64,000 nt of DNA. Source: JBQTIU01 sp052387815. Lineage in GTDB: Bacteria > Pseudomonadota > Alphaproteobacteria > CACIAM-22H2. Positions 9,788-19,290 of the stretch are shown here, in pieces. A program made the position numbers and the translations under genes. The notes below the pieces were generated by a model, which was given only the letters and a program-made list of their open reading frames with translations, did not search any database and was not told where the DNA came from. How positions within the stretch are numbered: the first letter of the stretch is position 1; every line of letters begins with the position of its first letter. The stretch is from NCBI GenBank assembly GCA_052387815.1, contig JBQTIU010000039.1:1-64000 (forward strand), written 5' to 3'.

Positions 9788-10093
9788 TCAGCCGACGTCG
9801 GGGCCCAGAGTCAACAACGTGTCGCCGACACAATACAGCGTGATGCCGTTATCGAGCCGGTAATAGAAATAGCCCGAAACGTTCTCGCCCGCCGCCGTGA
9901 CGTGCGCCTCGGCCGTCCCCGACGCGATCACTAGGTAGTCGGTCTGAATGCCGATCGCGCCGACCCCCTCGCTGTGGATCACGATCTCACCCCCGGTATC
10001 GGGGAGCAACGCCTCAAGCGCCAGCACGATGGCTTCAACGCTGGAGCCCGTCTCCTCGGCACGGTCAGGGGGTCGCTCGCTCTCTGTCGTCAT
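9788..10093 (-). CDS. Hypothetical protein, 101 aa
   Basis: No family recognised. The first 20 residues are polar and acidic. The rest alternates hydrophobic and small residues as in a small beta-rich domain (EIVIHSEGVGAIGIQTDYLV, then GYFYYRLDNGITLYCVGDTL). There is no signal peptide or membrane segment. An AT-rich stretch upstream (10110-10145) could hold its promoter. It stands alone between an ilvD remnant and the RHH-PAS gene, on the same strand as both. It may be a genuine small protein because codon use matches its neighbours, but function is unknown. Confidence 0.5.
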   Translation of the reverse strand: MTTESERPPDRAEETGSSVEAIVLALEALLPDTGGEIVIHSEGVGAIGIQTDYLVIASGTAEAHVTAAGENVSGYFYYRLDNGITLYCVGDTLLTLGPDVG

Positions 10094-10210
10094 TTTGGTC
10101 GCCTGTGCGACACCATATTAAACTATTCTTAGGCCAATGCAATGGTTAAGAAAACCTCGACCGCAAGGAGCTTTGGGCGGGGCCAAGACGGTCGGGCGCA
10201 GCGCCATGAT

Positions 10211-10834
10211 TTAGCGGGCGTCGATCATGACCAGGCACGAAAAGCCGCCCGCAGGCTGGCGCGCCACCGGCATCAGCCCAGCGGGCGCGGCGACCACACG
10301 GCCCGGGGCGACATAGATCACATGGACCGGCGCCCAGGCCCGCGTGCGCTGGTCGAATTCCGCCAGGATCGCCGCCCGCGTTCGGGTCGCTCGCAGCGAA
10401 AGGAAGTGCTCGAACGGCCGGCCGATGAGCGCGGCATGCCCGGGGCCGAACCAGCGGCCGAACGCGGCGTTGATCTGGCCGATCGCACCCTCGCGCGACA
10501 TGACGAGACAGGGCGCGGGGCAAGCCTCGAGGAGGGCGGCGATGTCGGTCGCGCCCGCCGCCAGTTCCGCCCGCTCGGCCCGCCGCTCGGCCTCGGCCCC
10601 GCGCTCTTCCGCCTTCATCAAGCAATAGGCCCGGAGCCGCGCGGCGAGATTGCCGCCTGGCGGCATCCCCGCCGCAATGTCGCCAACCAAGCGCCCAAGC
10701 CTGACGCCGCTCCTCGCCGCGGCCCAATCGAGCGCCGCCCAGAATTCGGGCTCGAGCCGCAGCGAATAGCGCCGCCGATCGGCCTGGACGATCCGCTGGT
10801 GGGTCGATGGACTCGGAGCCTCCAGCTGCTCCAT
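10211..10834 (-). CDS. Ribbon-helix-helix protein with PAS-like domain
   Basis: 207 aa. Residues 20-60 (RRRYSLRLEPEFWAALDWAA, then RSGVRLGRLVGDIA) fit the alphaproteobacterial RHH_4 DNA-binding domain: a basic beta-strand followed by two helices. Residues about 95-205 resemble a PAS fold (LEACPAPCLVMSREGAIGQI, NAAFGRWFG, IGRPFEHFLSLR). The pairing suggests a DNA-binding protein that responds to a small ligand or redox cue. The ATG overlaps a TATAC-N13-GTATA dyad (about 10834-10856), so self-repression is plausible. It lies upstream of nothing obviously co-transcribed; dinB ends 91 bases further on and is read toward it. Confidence 0.7.
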   Translation of the reverse strand: MEQLEAPSPSTHQRIVQADRRRYSLRLEPEFWAALDWAAARSGVRLGRLVGDIAAGMPPGGNLAARLRAYCLMKAEERGAEAERRAERAELAAGATDIAALLEACPAPCLVMSREGAIGQINAAFGRWFGPGHAALIGRPFEHFLSLRATRTRAAILAEFDQRTRAWAPVHVIYVAPGRVVAAPAGLMPVARQPAGGFSCLVMIDAR

Positions 10835-10925
10835 ATACTACACACCCCGATGTATAGGATGTAGACCATAGGGCAGGTGCGGCTTGCCGGGCAAGCGATC
10901 ACCGGCCATCGCTGGCCAGACCGTT

Positions 10926-12227
10926 TCAGCTGGCCTTTCCGATGCGCGCCGGCCGCACCGATTTGAATCCCCGGCCCTTGGCGATGGCGGCCTGGCCGAA
11001 GCGCGCGCGCAACTGGTCGACCGCGCGCTCGACGGCGACCCTGGTTCGGGCCGCCGGATCGACGAAGTCGGGCGGGTCCGCCTCGACCGCCGGGCACAGC
11101 TCGGCGACCCCCACCCCGATCAGCCTGAAGCGCCTCGCTCCGGTCTCGCGCCCCAGCATTTGCCGCGCCGTTCGGTAGATCGTTTCCGCAAGCTGGGTCG
11201 GTTGTGCAAGGGTGCGCTGGCGGGTGAGCAAGCGGAACTGCGCCGTCTTGAGCTTTAGGACCACCGTCCGCCCGCCGGTCGCGGCGTTCTTGAGGCGCCC
11301 GGACACGCGCTCGCACAGCGGCCACAGCTCGGCCTCGAGGTCGCTTCGCAGGCGCAAGTCCGTCTCGAAGGTGGTCTCGGCGGAAATGCCTTTCGCCGGC
11401 CGTTCCGGCACCACATTCCGCTCGTCCCGACCTTCGGCGAGCTCGCCCAGCCGGCGCCCGATCGCCCCATAGCGGACCGCCAGCGCCGCGGCGCCGGTCG
11501 CCTGCAAATGCGCGACCGTTTCGATCCCGTCGGCCGCCAGGCGCCGCGCCATTGCCTCGCCGACGCCCGGCATCGCGCGCACCGGCCGCGTGGCGAGGAC
11601 GGCTCGCGCCTCCTGGCGCCCGATGACGCCGAAGCCGCGCGGCTTGTCCATCTCGCAGGCGAGCTTGGCGAGGAACCTGTTGTGGCTCAATCCGATCGAC
11701 GCCGTGATGCCGATCTCGCGCTCGATGCGCCGGGCGATGCAGGCCAGACTCTGCGCCGGCTTGCGGCGGTGCAGGCTTTCCGTGCCGGCGAGGTCGAGAT
11801 AGGCCTCGTCGAGCGACACGGCTTCGACGAGCGGCGTGGCGTCGAGGAATACGGCGCGGACTTGGCGGGCGACGGCGGCGTATTTGCGCATGTCGGAGGG
11901 CACGATCACGGCCTCCGGGCAGAGCTCGAGCGCTTTGAACATCGGCATGGCCGAGCGCACGCCGTAGCGCCGCGCGATGTAACAGGCCGTGGCGACGACG
12001 CCGCGCCGCCCGCCGCCGACGATCACCGGCCGCTCGGCGATTGCCGGGTTGTCGCGCTTTTCGATCGCGGCGTAGAAGGCATCGCAATCGATATGCGCCA
12101 GCGTGAGGCTGTCGAGTTCGGGGTGGCGGAGTAGGCGCGCCGACCCGCAACGCGGGCAACGATCGGATGTCCCCACCTCGTCGTCGTCGGCCGGCGCCAG
12201 ACAATCCCTGCACAGGCCGGGGACCAT
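10926..12227 (-). CDS. dinB: DNA polymerase IV (Y-family translesion polymerase)
   Basis: 433 aa. Catalytic acidic residues are Asp47 (AHIDCDAFYA) and Asp140/Glu141 (SLDEAYLD), with Tyr52 at the steric-gate position. ASIGLSHNRFLAKLACEMDKP, the helix-hairpin-helix MPGVGEAMARRL and a little-finger domain follow. The N-terminus carries four cysteines (6, 9, 24, 27) as a small zinc ribbon, common in alphaproteobacterial DinB. The enzyme copies past lesions and is error-prone. No clear SOS box was seen upstream. The last residues (GFKSVRPARIGKAS) lack an obvious QLxLF beta-clamp motif. A 12-codon ORF with a strong ribosome site (12250-12288) lies just upstream on the same strand. Confidence 0.92.
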   Translation of the reverse strand: MVPGLCRDCLAPADDDEVGTSDRCPRCGSARLLRHPELDSLTLAHIDCDAFYAAIEKRDNPAIAERPVIVGGGRRGVVATACYIARRYGVRSAMPMFKALELCPEAVIVPSDMRKYAAVARQVRAVFLDATPLVEAVSLDEAYLDLAGTESLHRRKPAQSLACIARRIEREIGITASIGLSHNRFLAKLACEMDKPRGFGVIGRQEARAVLATRPVRAMPGVGEAMARRLAADGIETVAHLQATGAAALAVRYGAIGRRLGELAEGRDERNVVPERPAKGISAETTFETDLRLRSDLEAELWPLCERVSGRLKNAATGGRTVVLKLKTAQFRLLTRQRTLAQPTQLAETIYRTARQMLGRETGARRFRLIGVGVAELCPAVEADPPDFVDPAARTRVAVERAVDQLRARFGQAAIAKGRGFKSVRPARIGKAS

Positions 12228-12314
12228 GGGCGAAGCCCCGGGGCCTCTCTCAGCCGTTCGCGGATTTGTCGATCGGCTTGGCGGACATCGGGGTCCTTCT
12301 CCTCCGCCGCGGTG

Positions 12315-12947
12315 CTATTTGGTTCCGAACAGCCGGTCGCCGGCATCGCCAAGGCCGGGGACGATATACCCATGGGCATCGAGATGCGAATCGACCGCGG
12401 CCGTGAACACCGGCAGGCCGGGATGGGCCTCGTGGAACGTGGCCAGGCCCTCGGGCGCCGCCAAGAGGCAGACGAAGCGCACCGACTTCGCCCCGTTGTC
12501 CTTCACCCGGGTCGCGGCGGCGACCGCCGAATGGCCGGTGGCCAGCATCGGATCGAGGACGATCACCTCGCGCTCCGCCACATCTTCGGGCAGCTTGCAA
12601 TAATACTCGATCGCTTCCAGCGTGGTGGGGTCGCGATAGAGCCCGATATGGCCGACCCGCGCCGTCGGCAACACGTCGAGCATGCCGTCGAGCAGGCCGT
12701 TGCCGGCGCGCAGGATCGACACCAGGCAGAGCCCTTTGCCCGCCAGCATCGGCGCGCGCATGCGCGCGAGCGGCGTTTCGATGTCGACCAGCTCGACCGG
12801 CATGTCGTGCGTGACCTCGTAGGCGAGGAGCATGCTGATCTCGCGCAGCAAGCGCCGGAACTCGGCGCTCGGGGTGTCCTTCCGGCGCATATGGCTGAGC
12901 TTGTGCTGGATCAGCGGGTGGGCGACCACGCGGGTAGGTCCGTTCAT
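12315..12947 (-). CDS. upp: Uracil phosphoribosyltransferase
   Basis: 210 aa, start at 12947 with GGAG close upstream. The PRPP-binding motif VIVLDPMLATGHSAVAAATR (about residues 125-145) and the uracil-site HGYIVPGLGDAGDRLFGTK C-terminus are both intact, and ILRAGNGLLDGML matches the family. It makes UMP from uracil and PRPP. It is the last gene of a three-gene set with URC1 and URC4; in the URC pathway known from Lachancea kluyveri and found in bacteria, uracil is first ribosylated by this type of enzyme. Here it therefore probably serves uracil catabolism as well as salvage. The gap to URC4 is 17 bases. Confidence 0.93.
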   Translation of the reverse strand: MNGPTRVVAHPLIQHKLSHMRRKDTPSAEFRRLLREISMLLAYEVTHDMPVELVDIETPLARMRAPMLAGKGLCLVSILRAGNGLLDGMLDVLPTARVGHIGLYRDPTTLEAIEYYCKLPEDVAEREVIVLDPMLATGHSAVAAATRVKDNGAKSVRFVCLLAAPEGLATFHEAHPGLPVFTAAVDSHLDAHGYIVPGLGDAGDRLFGTK

Positions 12948-12964
12948 CGTGCTCTCCTTCGGGG

Positions 12965-14199
12965 TCAAAATATCGTGCCGTCGCTGTCGACGGCAATCGG
13001 CGGGCGCCCGTCCGCCCGCTTGGCGCGGGCGATCCGCCGTCCCGCCTCCCAGGTCCCGCCTTCGAGGATCTTGGCGAGCGGCAACCGGTCCGCGCCCACG
13101 CCGAGTCGGGCCCGCACTTGGCTGGCCAGAATGTCGATGACCGCGACGGTGAGCGCCCGCCACTCGACCACGATTTCGCTGTCCGCCGTGTGGCGGCCAC
13201 GGAGGACCCCGTCATGCAGGGGTTGCAGCACGCCGAGGTCGATCAGCAGGCCGCCGTTGCGGTACTCGGGAAGTGCCGTCAATGCGTCGAGGTCGACCAC
13301 CGCAACCCCCGCCTCCGCCAAAGGCTCGATCAACGAATACGCGAGCCACTGCGAAAGCTTGTGGAAGGGCACGAGGCCCGCGCCAACGCCTTCGCCGCCG
13401 GCCGCCGGATGGCGGCCGACATCGCCCAGATTGACGCCGCCGATCTCGACCCGCCGGGGCCACACCGGCGCCAGGGCTTCGAGCAGGACCGGGAGCACGG
13501 TCGCGGCCTCGAGCCGGCCGCCCGCCGAACGGACTGCCAGGTAGTCGGCCAGGTTGCCGAAGCGCGGCCGCTCGCGACCGAACAGCTCCGGACTTGTCGC
13601 GAGCGCCTTGCCGAGCCGGCGCAGCAGCATGGCTCGGCCGTCCAGGCCGACCAGTCGGTTGTCACGTCGACTCTGGAGCCACCAGGACAGGCTTGCCTTG
13701 CCAAGGCCTTGCAAGGCGACGGCATCGGCGCGCAAAGGATCGGAAGGCGAATCCGAGAACGCGCCGGCGTTGAACATCTCGAAGCTCGCCACGGCCAGGC
13801 CCTCCGAGCGGCCATAGACCGCTCCCGTCGCCGCCTCGCGGTAGCGCCAGCCTGGGCCGGTCCCGGCATCGAGGAGCACGCTGGTGACCGCAAGGTCGAA
13901 GCGCACCCGCGCCCGCTCGATCGGGGCAAGGGCGGCGAGTCGGGGCATGAGCCCGCCCCAGCGGTCGATGCCGCCGGCGGCGAAATGCCGCCAGCGCGAA
14001 TGCAGCGGGACGTCGAGGCCGGGATAGTTCTCGCGGATGACCGCGGCCACATAGTCGGCGGCCGCGGCGAGCCGCGAGAGATCGGTGCGGAAATGGCGCA
14101 GCCGCTGCTCGCGCGCCGCCGCGAACACCCGGCCGCAACGCTCGCGGATGGCGGGGGCCGAGCGCAGATAGCGGATCGCCGCAAGGTCTGAAAAAAGGG

Positions 14200-14203
<4 letters not shown>
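12965..14203 (-). CDS. URC4/Urg3 family protein (DUF1688), uracil catabolism
   Basis: 412 aa, GTG start at 14203 overlapping the URC1 stop (GTGA). Recognised as the DUF1688/URC4 family by the opening RSAPAIRERCGRVFAAAREQ, FRTDLSRLAAAADYVAAVIRENYP, LDVPLHSRWRHFAAGG, the SEGLAVASFEMFNAGAFS segment and WRALTVAVIDILASQVRARL near the end. Length fits the family (about 400). URC4 is required for growth on uracil as nitrogen source in the URC pathway, but its exact reaction is not settled to my knowledge. Lying between URC1 and upp, it completes a compact catabolic unit. Confidence 0.85.
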
Positions 14204-15453
<1,250 letters not shown>

Positions 15454-15483
15454 GGCGAGAGAGCGAGATCCAAGCTCAAAATC

Positions 15484-15512
15484 ATTATCGCATATTGCCG
15501 CCCGCGGCACAA
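15484..15512 (-). promoter_or_regulatory. Putative promoter of the URC operon
   Basis: On the minus strand TTGTGC (15512-15507), a 17-base spacer and GATAAT (15489-15484) form a good sigma-70-type promoter. The expected transcript start would give a leader of roughly 25 bases before the URC1 ATG at 15453. It lies in the 245-bp divergent region with ispG. On the plus strand a TATAGT at 15649-15654 could be the -10 box for ispG, without a clear -35. Confidence 0.5.
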
Positions 15513-15698
15513 AACGGCCTCCGCCTCGGGGCCCGTCGTCCCCATAATCACCTTGTAAAGACAACCACTTAGGGAAACTGCCCCGGGCCGCGCGCGGGCC
15601 CCCTCGAGGCTGCATCGGCGAAAGCCCTTCCCCGGGCGCGAAGCCTCCTATAGTTTGGTTGATCCTCGAACCCTTCGCGATCATCTCAAGACGCCGGC

Positions 15699-16832
15699 AT
15701 GACCGTTCGCCCCTATCGTCACATCGCCCGCCGCAAGTGCCGCCAGATTCATGTCGGCGGCGTCGCGGTCGGCGGCAACGCGCCGATCAGCGTGCAGTCG
15801 ATGACCAACACGCCGACCGCCGACGTGGCGGCGACCGTCGCGCAGGTGCAGGCGCTGGCGGCGGCGGGCGCGGATATGGTCCGCATCTCCTGCCCGGACC
15901 GGGACTCGGCGCTGGCGCTCAAGCAGATCGTGTCGGCGGTCCCGGTGCCGATCATCGCCGATATCCATTTCCACTATAAGCGGGCGATCGAGGCCGCGGA
16001 GTCGGGAGCGGCCTGCCTGCGCATCAATCCCGGCAACATCGGCGCGCGCCAGCGGGTGCGCGACGTGGTCAAGGCGGCCCGCGATCACGGCTGCTCGATG
16101 CGCATCGGCGTCAACGCCGGCAGCCTCGAGCGCGACCTTCTGGAAAAATACGGCGAGCCCTGCCCGGAGGCGATGGTCGAAAGCGCCCTTGCCCATGCCC
16201 GCATCCTCGAGGACGAGGATTTCCGCGAGTTCAAGATCAGCGTCAAGGCGTCGGACGTGTTCCTCGCCGTGGCGGCCTATCAGGGCCTCGCCGGGGCGTG
16301 CGACTACCCGCTCCACCTCGGCATCACCGAGGCCGGGGGCATGCGCAGCGGCACCGTCAAGTCGTCGATCGGCATCGGCATGCTGTTGTGGGCCGGGATC
16401 GGCGACACCATCCGGGTGTCGCTGTCGGCCGACCCGGTCGAGGAGGTGAAGGCCGGCTATGAAATGCTGAAGGCCCTCGGCCTGCGCCGCCGCGGGGTGA
16501 CGATCATCGCCTGTCCGTCCTGCGCGCGCCAGCAATTCGAGGTCATCAAGACGGTCGAGATCGTCGAGCAGCGCCTGGCTCACATCACCACGCCGATGAC
16601 CGTGTCGATCATCGGCTGCGTGGTCAACGGCCCCGGCGAGGCCCGCGAGACCGACATCGGCCTCACCGGGGGCGGCCACGGCACCCACATGATTTACGTC
16701 GACGGCGTGCCCGATCATAAGATCACGGGCCTGGATGTCGATCGCTTGGTCGAACTGGTCGAGCGCAAGGCGCGGGAGATCGAGGCTAGGGACCAGCCCG
16801 GGGCGGCGGAACAGCTACTGCGAAGGCGTTGA
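15699..16832 (+). CDS. ispG: 4-hydroxy-3-methylbut-2-en-1-yl diphosphate synthase (IspG/GcpE)
   Basis: 377 aa. The TIM barrel starts with VGGVAVGGNAPISVQSMTNT and continues through LRINPGNIG, SVKASDVFLAVAAY and GITEAGGM. The 4Fe-4S ligands Cys272 and Cys275 (IIACPSCARQQF) and Cys307 with the catalytic Glu (GCVVNGPGEA) are present. It reduces MEcPP to HMBPP in the MEP isoprenoid pathway, in the cytosol, with reduced flavodoxin or ferredoxin. It is a single gene, divergent from the URC operon. Its last bases overlap a decayed reading frame on the opposite strand. Confidence 0.95.
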   Translation: MTVRPYRHIARRKCRQIHVGGVAVGGNAPISVQSMTNTPTADVAATVAQVQALAAAGADMVRISCPDRDSALALKQIVSAVPVPIIADIHFHYKRAIEAAESGAACLRINPGNIGARQRVRDVVKAARDHGCSMRIGVNAGSLERDLLEKYGEPCPEAMVESALAHARILEDEDFREFKISVKASDVFLAVAAYQGLAGACDYPLHLGITEAGGMRSGTVKSSIGIGMLLWAGIGDTIRVSLSADPVEEVKAGYEMLKALGLRRRGVTIIACPSCARQQFEVIKTVEIVEQRLAHITTPMTVSIIGCVVNGPGEARETDIGLTGGGHGTHMIYVDGVPDHKITGLDVDRLVELVERKAREIEARDQPGAAEQLLRRR

Positions 16833-16995
16833 TCCCCTGCTCGAGGCGCTGGGCAGCGAGCGTGGCGACCTCGATGCCGCGCATCAGGCTCACCTGGGGG
16901 ACGATGTCGGTCCCCATCTCGCCGACGCCGACGAGCGCGACCCGGATCGGGTTGCCCGCCTCGGCGCGGCGGCCCAAGTCTTCGGTCGGATTCAT
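16786..16995 (-). pseudogene. 5' remnant of a SAF/Gfo-type NAD-dependent oxidoreductase
   Basis: 69 codons. Residues 8-61 are the first Rossmann unit of a homoserine-dehydrogenase-like (SAF-domain) oxidoreductase: RRAEAGNPIRVALVGVGEMG, TDIVPQVSLMRGIEVATLA, AQRLEQGINAFAVA. The full protein would be over 400 aa, with a second half of the Rossmann fold and a SAF domain; nothing of that is left. The frame ends by running into the 3' end of ispG on the opposite strand. It is probably the leftover of a deletion whose end fell at ispG. It is divergent from the SorC-type regulator at 17119, which may once have controlled it. Confidence 0.6.
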
Positions 16996-17118
16996 CGATA
17001 AGCCCTCCCCAGCGGGCGAGGAGCCCGGTCGCTGGCTCGGTCAGTGGCATCGAACAAGAAATTTCAAGTCCATACATTTGTCACCGGCGCCGGAGCCGCA
17101 GTCAGGCGACACAAGATC

Positions 17119-18090
17119 ATGGATACCGACCCGGAACACCAAGTCAGGATCCGCATCGCGTGGCTCTATCACATCGAGGGGCTGACGCAGGCGGAGATCG
17201 CCCGTCGGCTGCGGCTCAACCGGATCAAGGTGCTGCGCCTGCTGGCGGCCTGCCGCGAGGAAGGCGTGGTGCAGATCCGTATCAATTCGAAGCTCGCACC
17301 TTGCGTCGAGCTCGAGCGCCGGCTCGAGCGCGCCTTCGGCCTTGCCGAGGCCGTGGTCGTGCCGAGCCCGGCCCATCGGGACGACACCGCCGCCGTCGTC
17401 GGCCATGCAGCAGGCCATTATCTCTCCGACACGCTGCGCGACGGAGAGACCGTCGCGGTCGGCTGGGGCCGGACGCTGCAAGCGAGCCTCAGCGCCATCG
17501 CGCGGCGCCCGCTTCGCAACCTCAAGGTGGTTTCGCTCTTGGGCGGGCTCACCCGCGCCGCGGCGCTGTCGCCCTACGAGTTCGCCTGGCGCTTCGCCGA
17601 TCTGTTCGATGCCGAGTGCTATTACGTGGCCGCGCCCGCCTATACGGGCGACCCGGCCACCCGGGACTCGCTGCTCGCGCAGGCGGGCTTGCGCGAGGTC
17701 TTCGCGAAGGCCGCGGGGGCCGACCTCGCCGCGATCAGCGTCGGCGACATGAGCCGCAACACGACCATCGTCAAACTGGGTCTGCTCTCCCGGCGCGATC
17801 TGGCCTCGCTCGACAAGGCCGGGGCGGTCGGCGACCTGTTGGGCGTTTACCTCGGGGCCGACGGCCGGCCGCTCGATCACCCCGTCAACCGGCGGGTCAT
17901 GGCCTTCGCGCCTGCGCGGCTCAAGCGCATCCCCAAGGTCATCCTCGTCTCGGGCGGCCGCGGCAAGGCCCCGATCCTGCGTGCGGCCCTCGCGCTCACC
18001 GGTGCCAAGGTCCTCATCACCGACGAGGCCGCCGCCAAATTGCTGGTCGCGCGCGGGCCCGTGACACGGGCAGCCGAAAGAGGTGCATAG
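17119..18090 (+). CDS. SorC/DeoR-type sugar-binding transcriptional regulator
   Basis: 323 aa from ATG 17119; a GTG start at 17044 would add 25 non-conserved residues. The N-terminal HTH (TQAEIARRLRLNRIKVLRLL, residues about 23-43) is followed by the SorC sugar-binding domain: VAVGWGRTLQASL, KVVSLLGGLTRA and YYVAAPAYTGDP. The late VILVSGGRGKAPILRAALAL and LITDEAAAKLLV are the phosphosugar-binding isomerase-like fold. Such regulators bind a sugar phosphate and act on the adjacent operon. The next genes, a TAXI-TRAP system and an aminotransferase, are the likely targets, with operator-like dyads between them. The inducer is unknown. Confidence 0.85.
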   Translation: MDTDPEHQVRIRIAWLYHIEGLTQAEIARRLRLNRIKVLRLLAACREEGVVQIRINSKLAPCVELERRLERAFGLAEAVVVPSPAHRDDTAAVVGHAAGHYLSDTLRDGETVAVGWGRTLQASLSAIARRPLRNLKVVSLLGGLTRAAALSPYEFAWRFADLFDAECYYVAAPAYTGDPATRDSLLAQAGLREVFAKAAGADLAAISVGDMSRNTTIVKLGLLSRRDLASLDKAGAVGDLLGVYLGADGRPLDHPVNRRVMAFAPARLKRIPKVILVSGGRGKAPILRAALALTGAKVLITDEAAAKLLVARGPVTRAAERGA

Positions 18091-18100
18091 GGGCGAGGCG

Positions 18101-18171
18101 GGGGATGTCCCCGAACGGGTCGCGGATCGACGCCCACCTCCCTCTTTTCGACAGATTCCGGGACATTCCCC
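18101..18171. promoter_or_regulatory. Two dyad sites between the SorC regulator and the TRAP operon
   Basis: GGGGATGTCCCC (18101-18112) and CGGGACATTCCCCG (18159-18172) are each near-palindromic and resemble one another, centred about 59 bp apart. TATACT at 18183-18188 after the second site could be a -10 box, with the ribosome site AGGAG at 18211-18215. The pair looks like operators for the adjacent regulator. Confidence 0.4.
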
Positions 18172-18221
18172 GAGAGGGCGGCTATACTGCGTAAGAGCTT
18201 CCGTTGCGAAAGGAGAAAACC

Positions 18222-19202
18222 ATGGCACGTCTCGCATGTGCACGCGTCTTGGGCGTCGCGCTCGCGGTGGCGCTTTTCGCCCTGCCGAGAACCGGCGCCG
18301 CCCAGCAGCAGAAATTCGTGACGATCGGCACCGGCGGCGTCACCGGCGTTTACTACGCGGCGGGCGGCGCCATTTGCCGCCTCCTCAACAAGGATCGCAA
18401 GTCGCACGGCATCCGCTGCTCGGTCGAATCGACCGGCGGCTCCGCCTACAACATCAACACGATCAAGGCCAGCGAGCTCGATTTCGGGATGGCCCAATCG
18501 GACGTCCACTACAACTCGCTCAAGGGCTTGGGCGCGTTCAAGGAGGCGGGGCCGTGGGCGGACCTGCGCGCCGTCTTCTCCGTGCACCCCGAGCCGTTCA
18601 CCGTGCTGGCGCGGAAAGAGACCGGGGTCACCAAGTTCGAGGACTTCAAGGGCAAGCGCTTCAATATCGGCAATCCGGGCTCCGGCACCCGCCTGTCGAT
18701 GGAGGAGCTCTTGAACGCCCTTGGCTGGAAGACGACCGACTTCGCGTTGGCCTCCGAGCTCAAGGCCGACGAGCACGGGTCCGCGCTCTGCGACAACAAG
18801 ATCGACGGCTTCTTCTACGGCGTCGGCCACCCCTCCGCCAACATTCAGGACCCGACCACCACCTGCGGGGCGAAGCTCATCTCCGTCATCGGCCCGGCCA
18901 TCGACAAGCTCGTCGCGGCCAACCCCTACTACGCCCACGCCACCATTGCGGGCGGTCTTTACGCCAACAACCCGCAGCCGACCCAGACCTTCGGCGTGAT
19001 GTCGACGATGGTCACCTCGGCCAAGGTGCCGGCCGACACCGTCTATCTCCTGGTCAAGGCCGTGTTCGAGAACTTCGACGAGTTCAAGAAGCTGCATCCG
19101 GCATTCGCCACCCTCGACCCCAAGGCGATGATCAAGAATGGACTCTCGGCGCCGCTGCACGACGGGGCGGTGAAGTACTACAAGGAAAAAGGTTGGATGT
19201 AA
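18222..19202 (+). CDS. TAXI family TRAP transporter solute-binding protein
   Basis: 326 aa, ATG 18222 with AGGAG six bases upstream. Residues 1-27 are a Sec signal peptide (ARVLGVALAVALFALP, then TGAAQ). The mature protein opens with FVTIGTGGVTGVYYAAGGAI, the TAXI-family signature, and has ESTGGSAYNINTIKASELDF and FNIGNPGSGTRLSMEELL. It binds a carboxylate-type ligand in the periplasm and hands it to the membrane component encoded next. Family ligands include glutamate/aspartate and other carboxylates; the one here is unknown. A hairpin after the gene may keep its transcript level above that of the permease. Confidence 0.9.
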   Translation: MARLACARVLGVALAVALFALPRTGAAQQQKFVTIGTGGVTGVYYAAGGAICRLLNKDRKSHGIRCSVESTGGSAYNINTIKASELDFGMAQSDVHYNSLKGLGAFKEAGPWADLRAVFSVHPEPFTVLARKETGVTKFEDFKGKRFNIGNPGSGTRLSMEELLNALGWKTTDFALASELKADEHGSALCDNKIDGFFYGVGHPSANIQDPTTTCGAKLISVIGPAIDKLVAANPYYAHATIAGGLYANNPQPTQTFGVMSTMVTSAKVPADTVYLLVKAVFENFDEFKKLHPAFATLDPKAMIKNGLSAPLHDGAVKYYKEKGWM

Positions 19203-19219
19203 TCGCGGGCCCCGGCCTC

Positions 19220-19240
19220 GGCCCGTCCGTCGCACGGGCC
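19220..19240 (+). other. Intercistronic hairpin between TAXI binding protein and permease
   Basis: GGCCCGT (19220-19226) pairs perfectly with ACGGGCC (19234-19240) around CCGTCGC. There is no T-run, so full termination is unlikely. Such structures commonly protect the 3' end of the binding-protein message or reduce read-through to the permease. Confidence 0.4.
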
Positions 19241-19290
19241 CAGGCTTCGTCTGGTCGAGAACGGACACCACATACCAGGGTGGCCTTGGG

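Noticed and set aside
15454..15684. Upstream extension of URC1 to about 15684
   Set aside because: The extra 77 residues are not conserved-looking, would cover a good promoter and reach almost to ispG.
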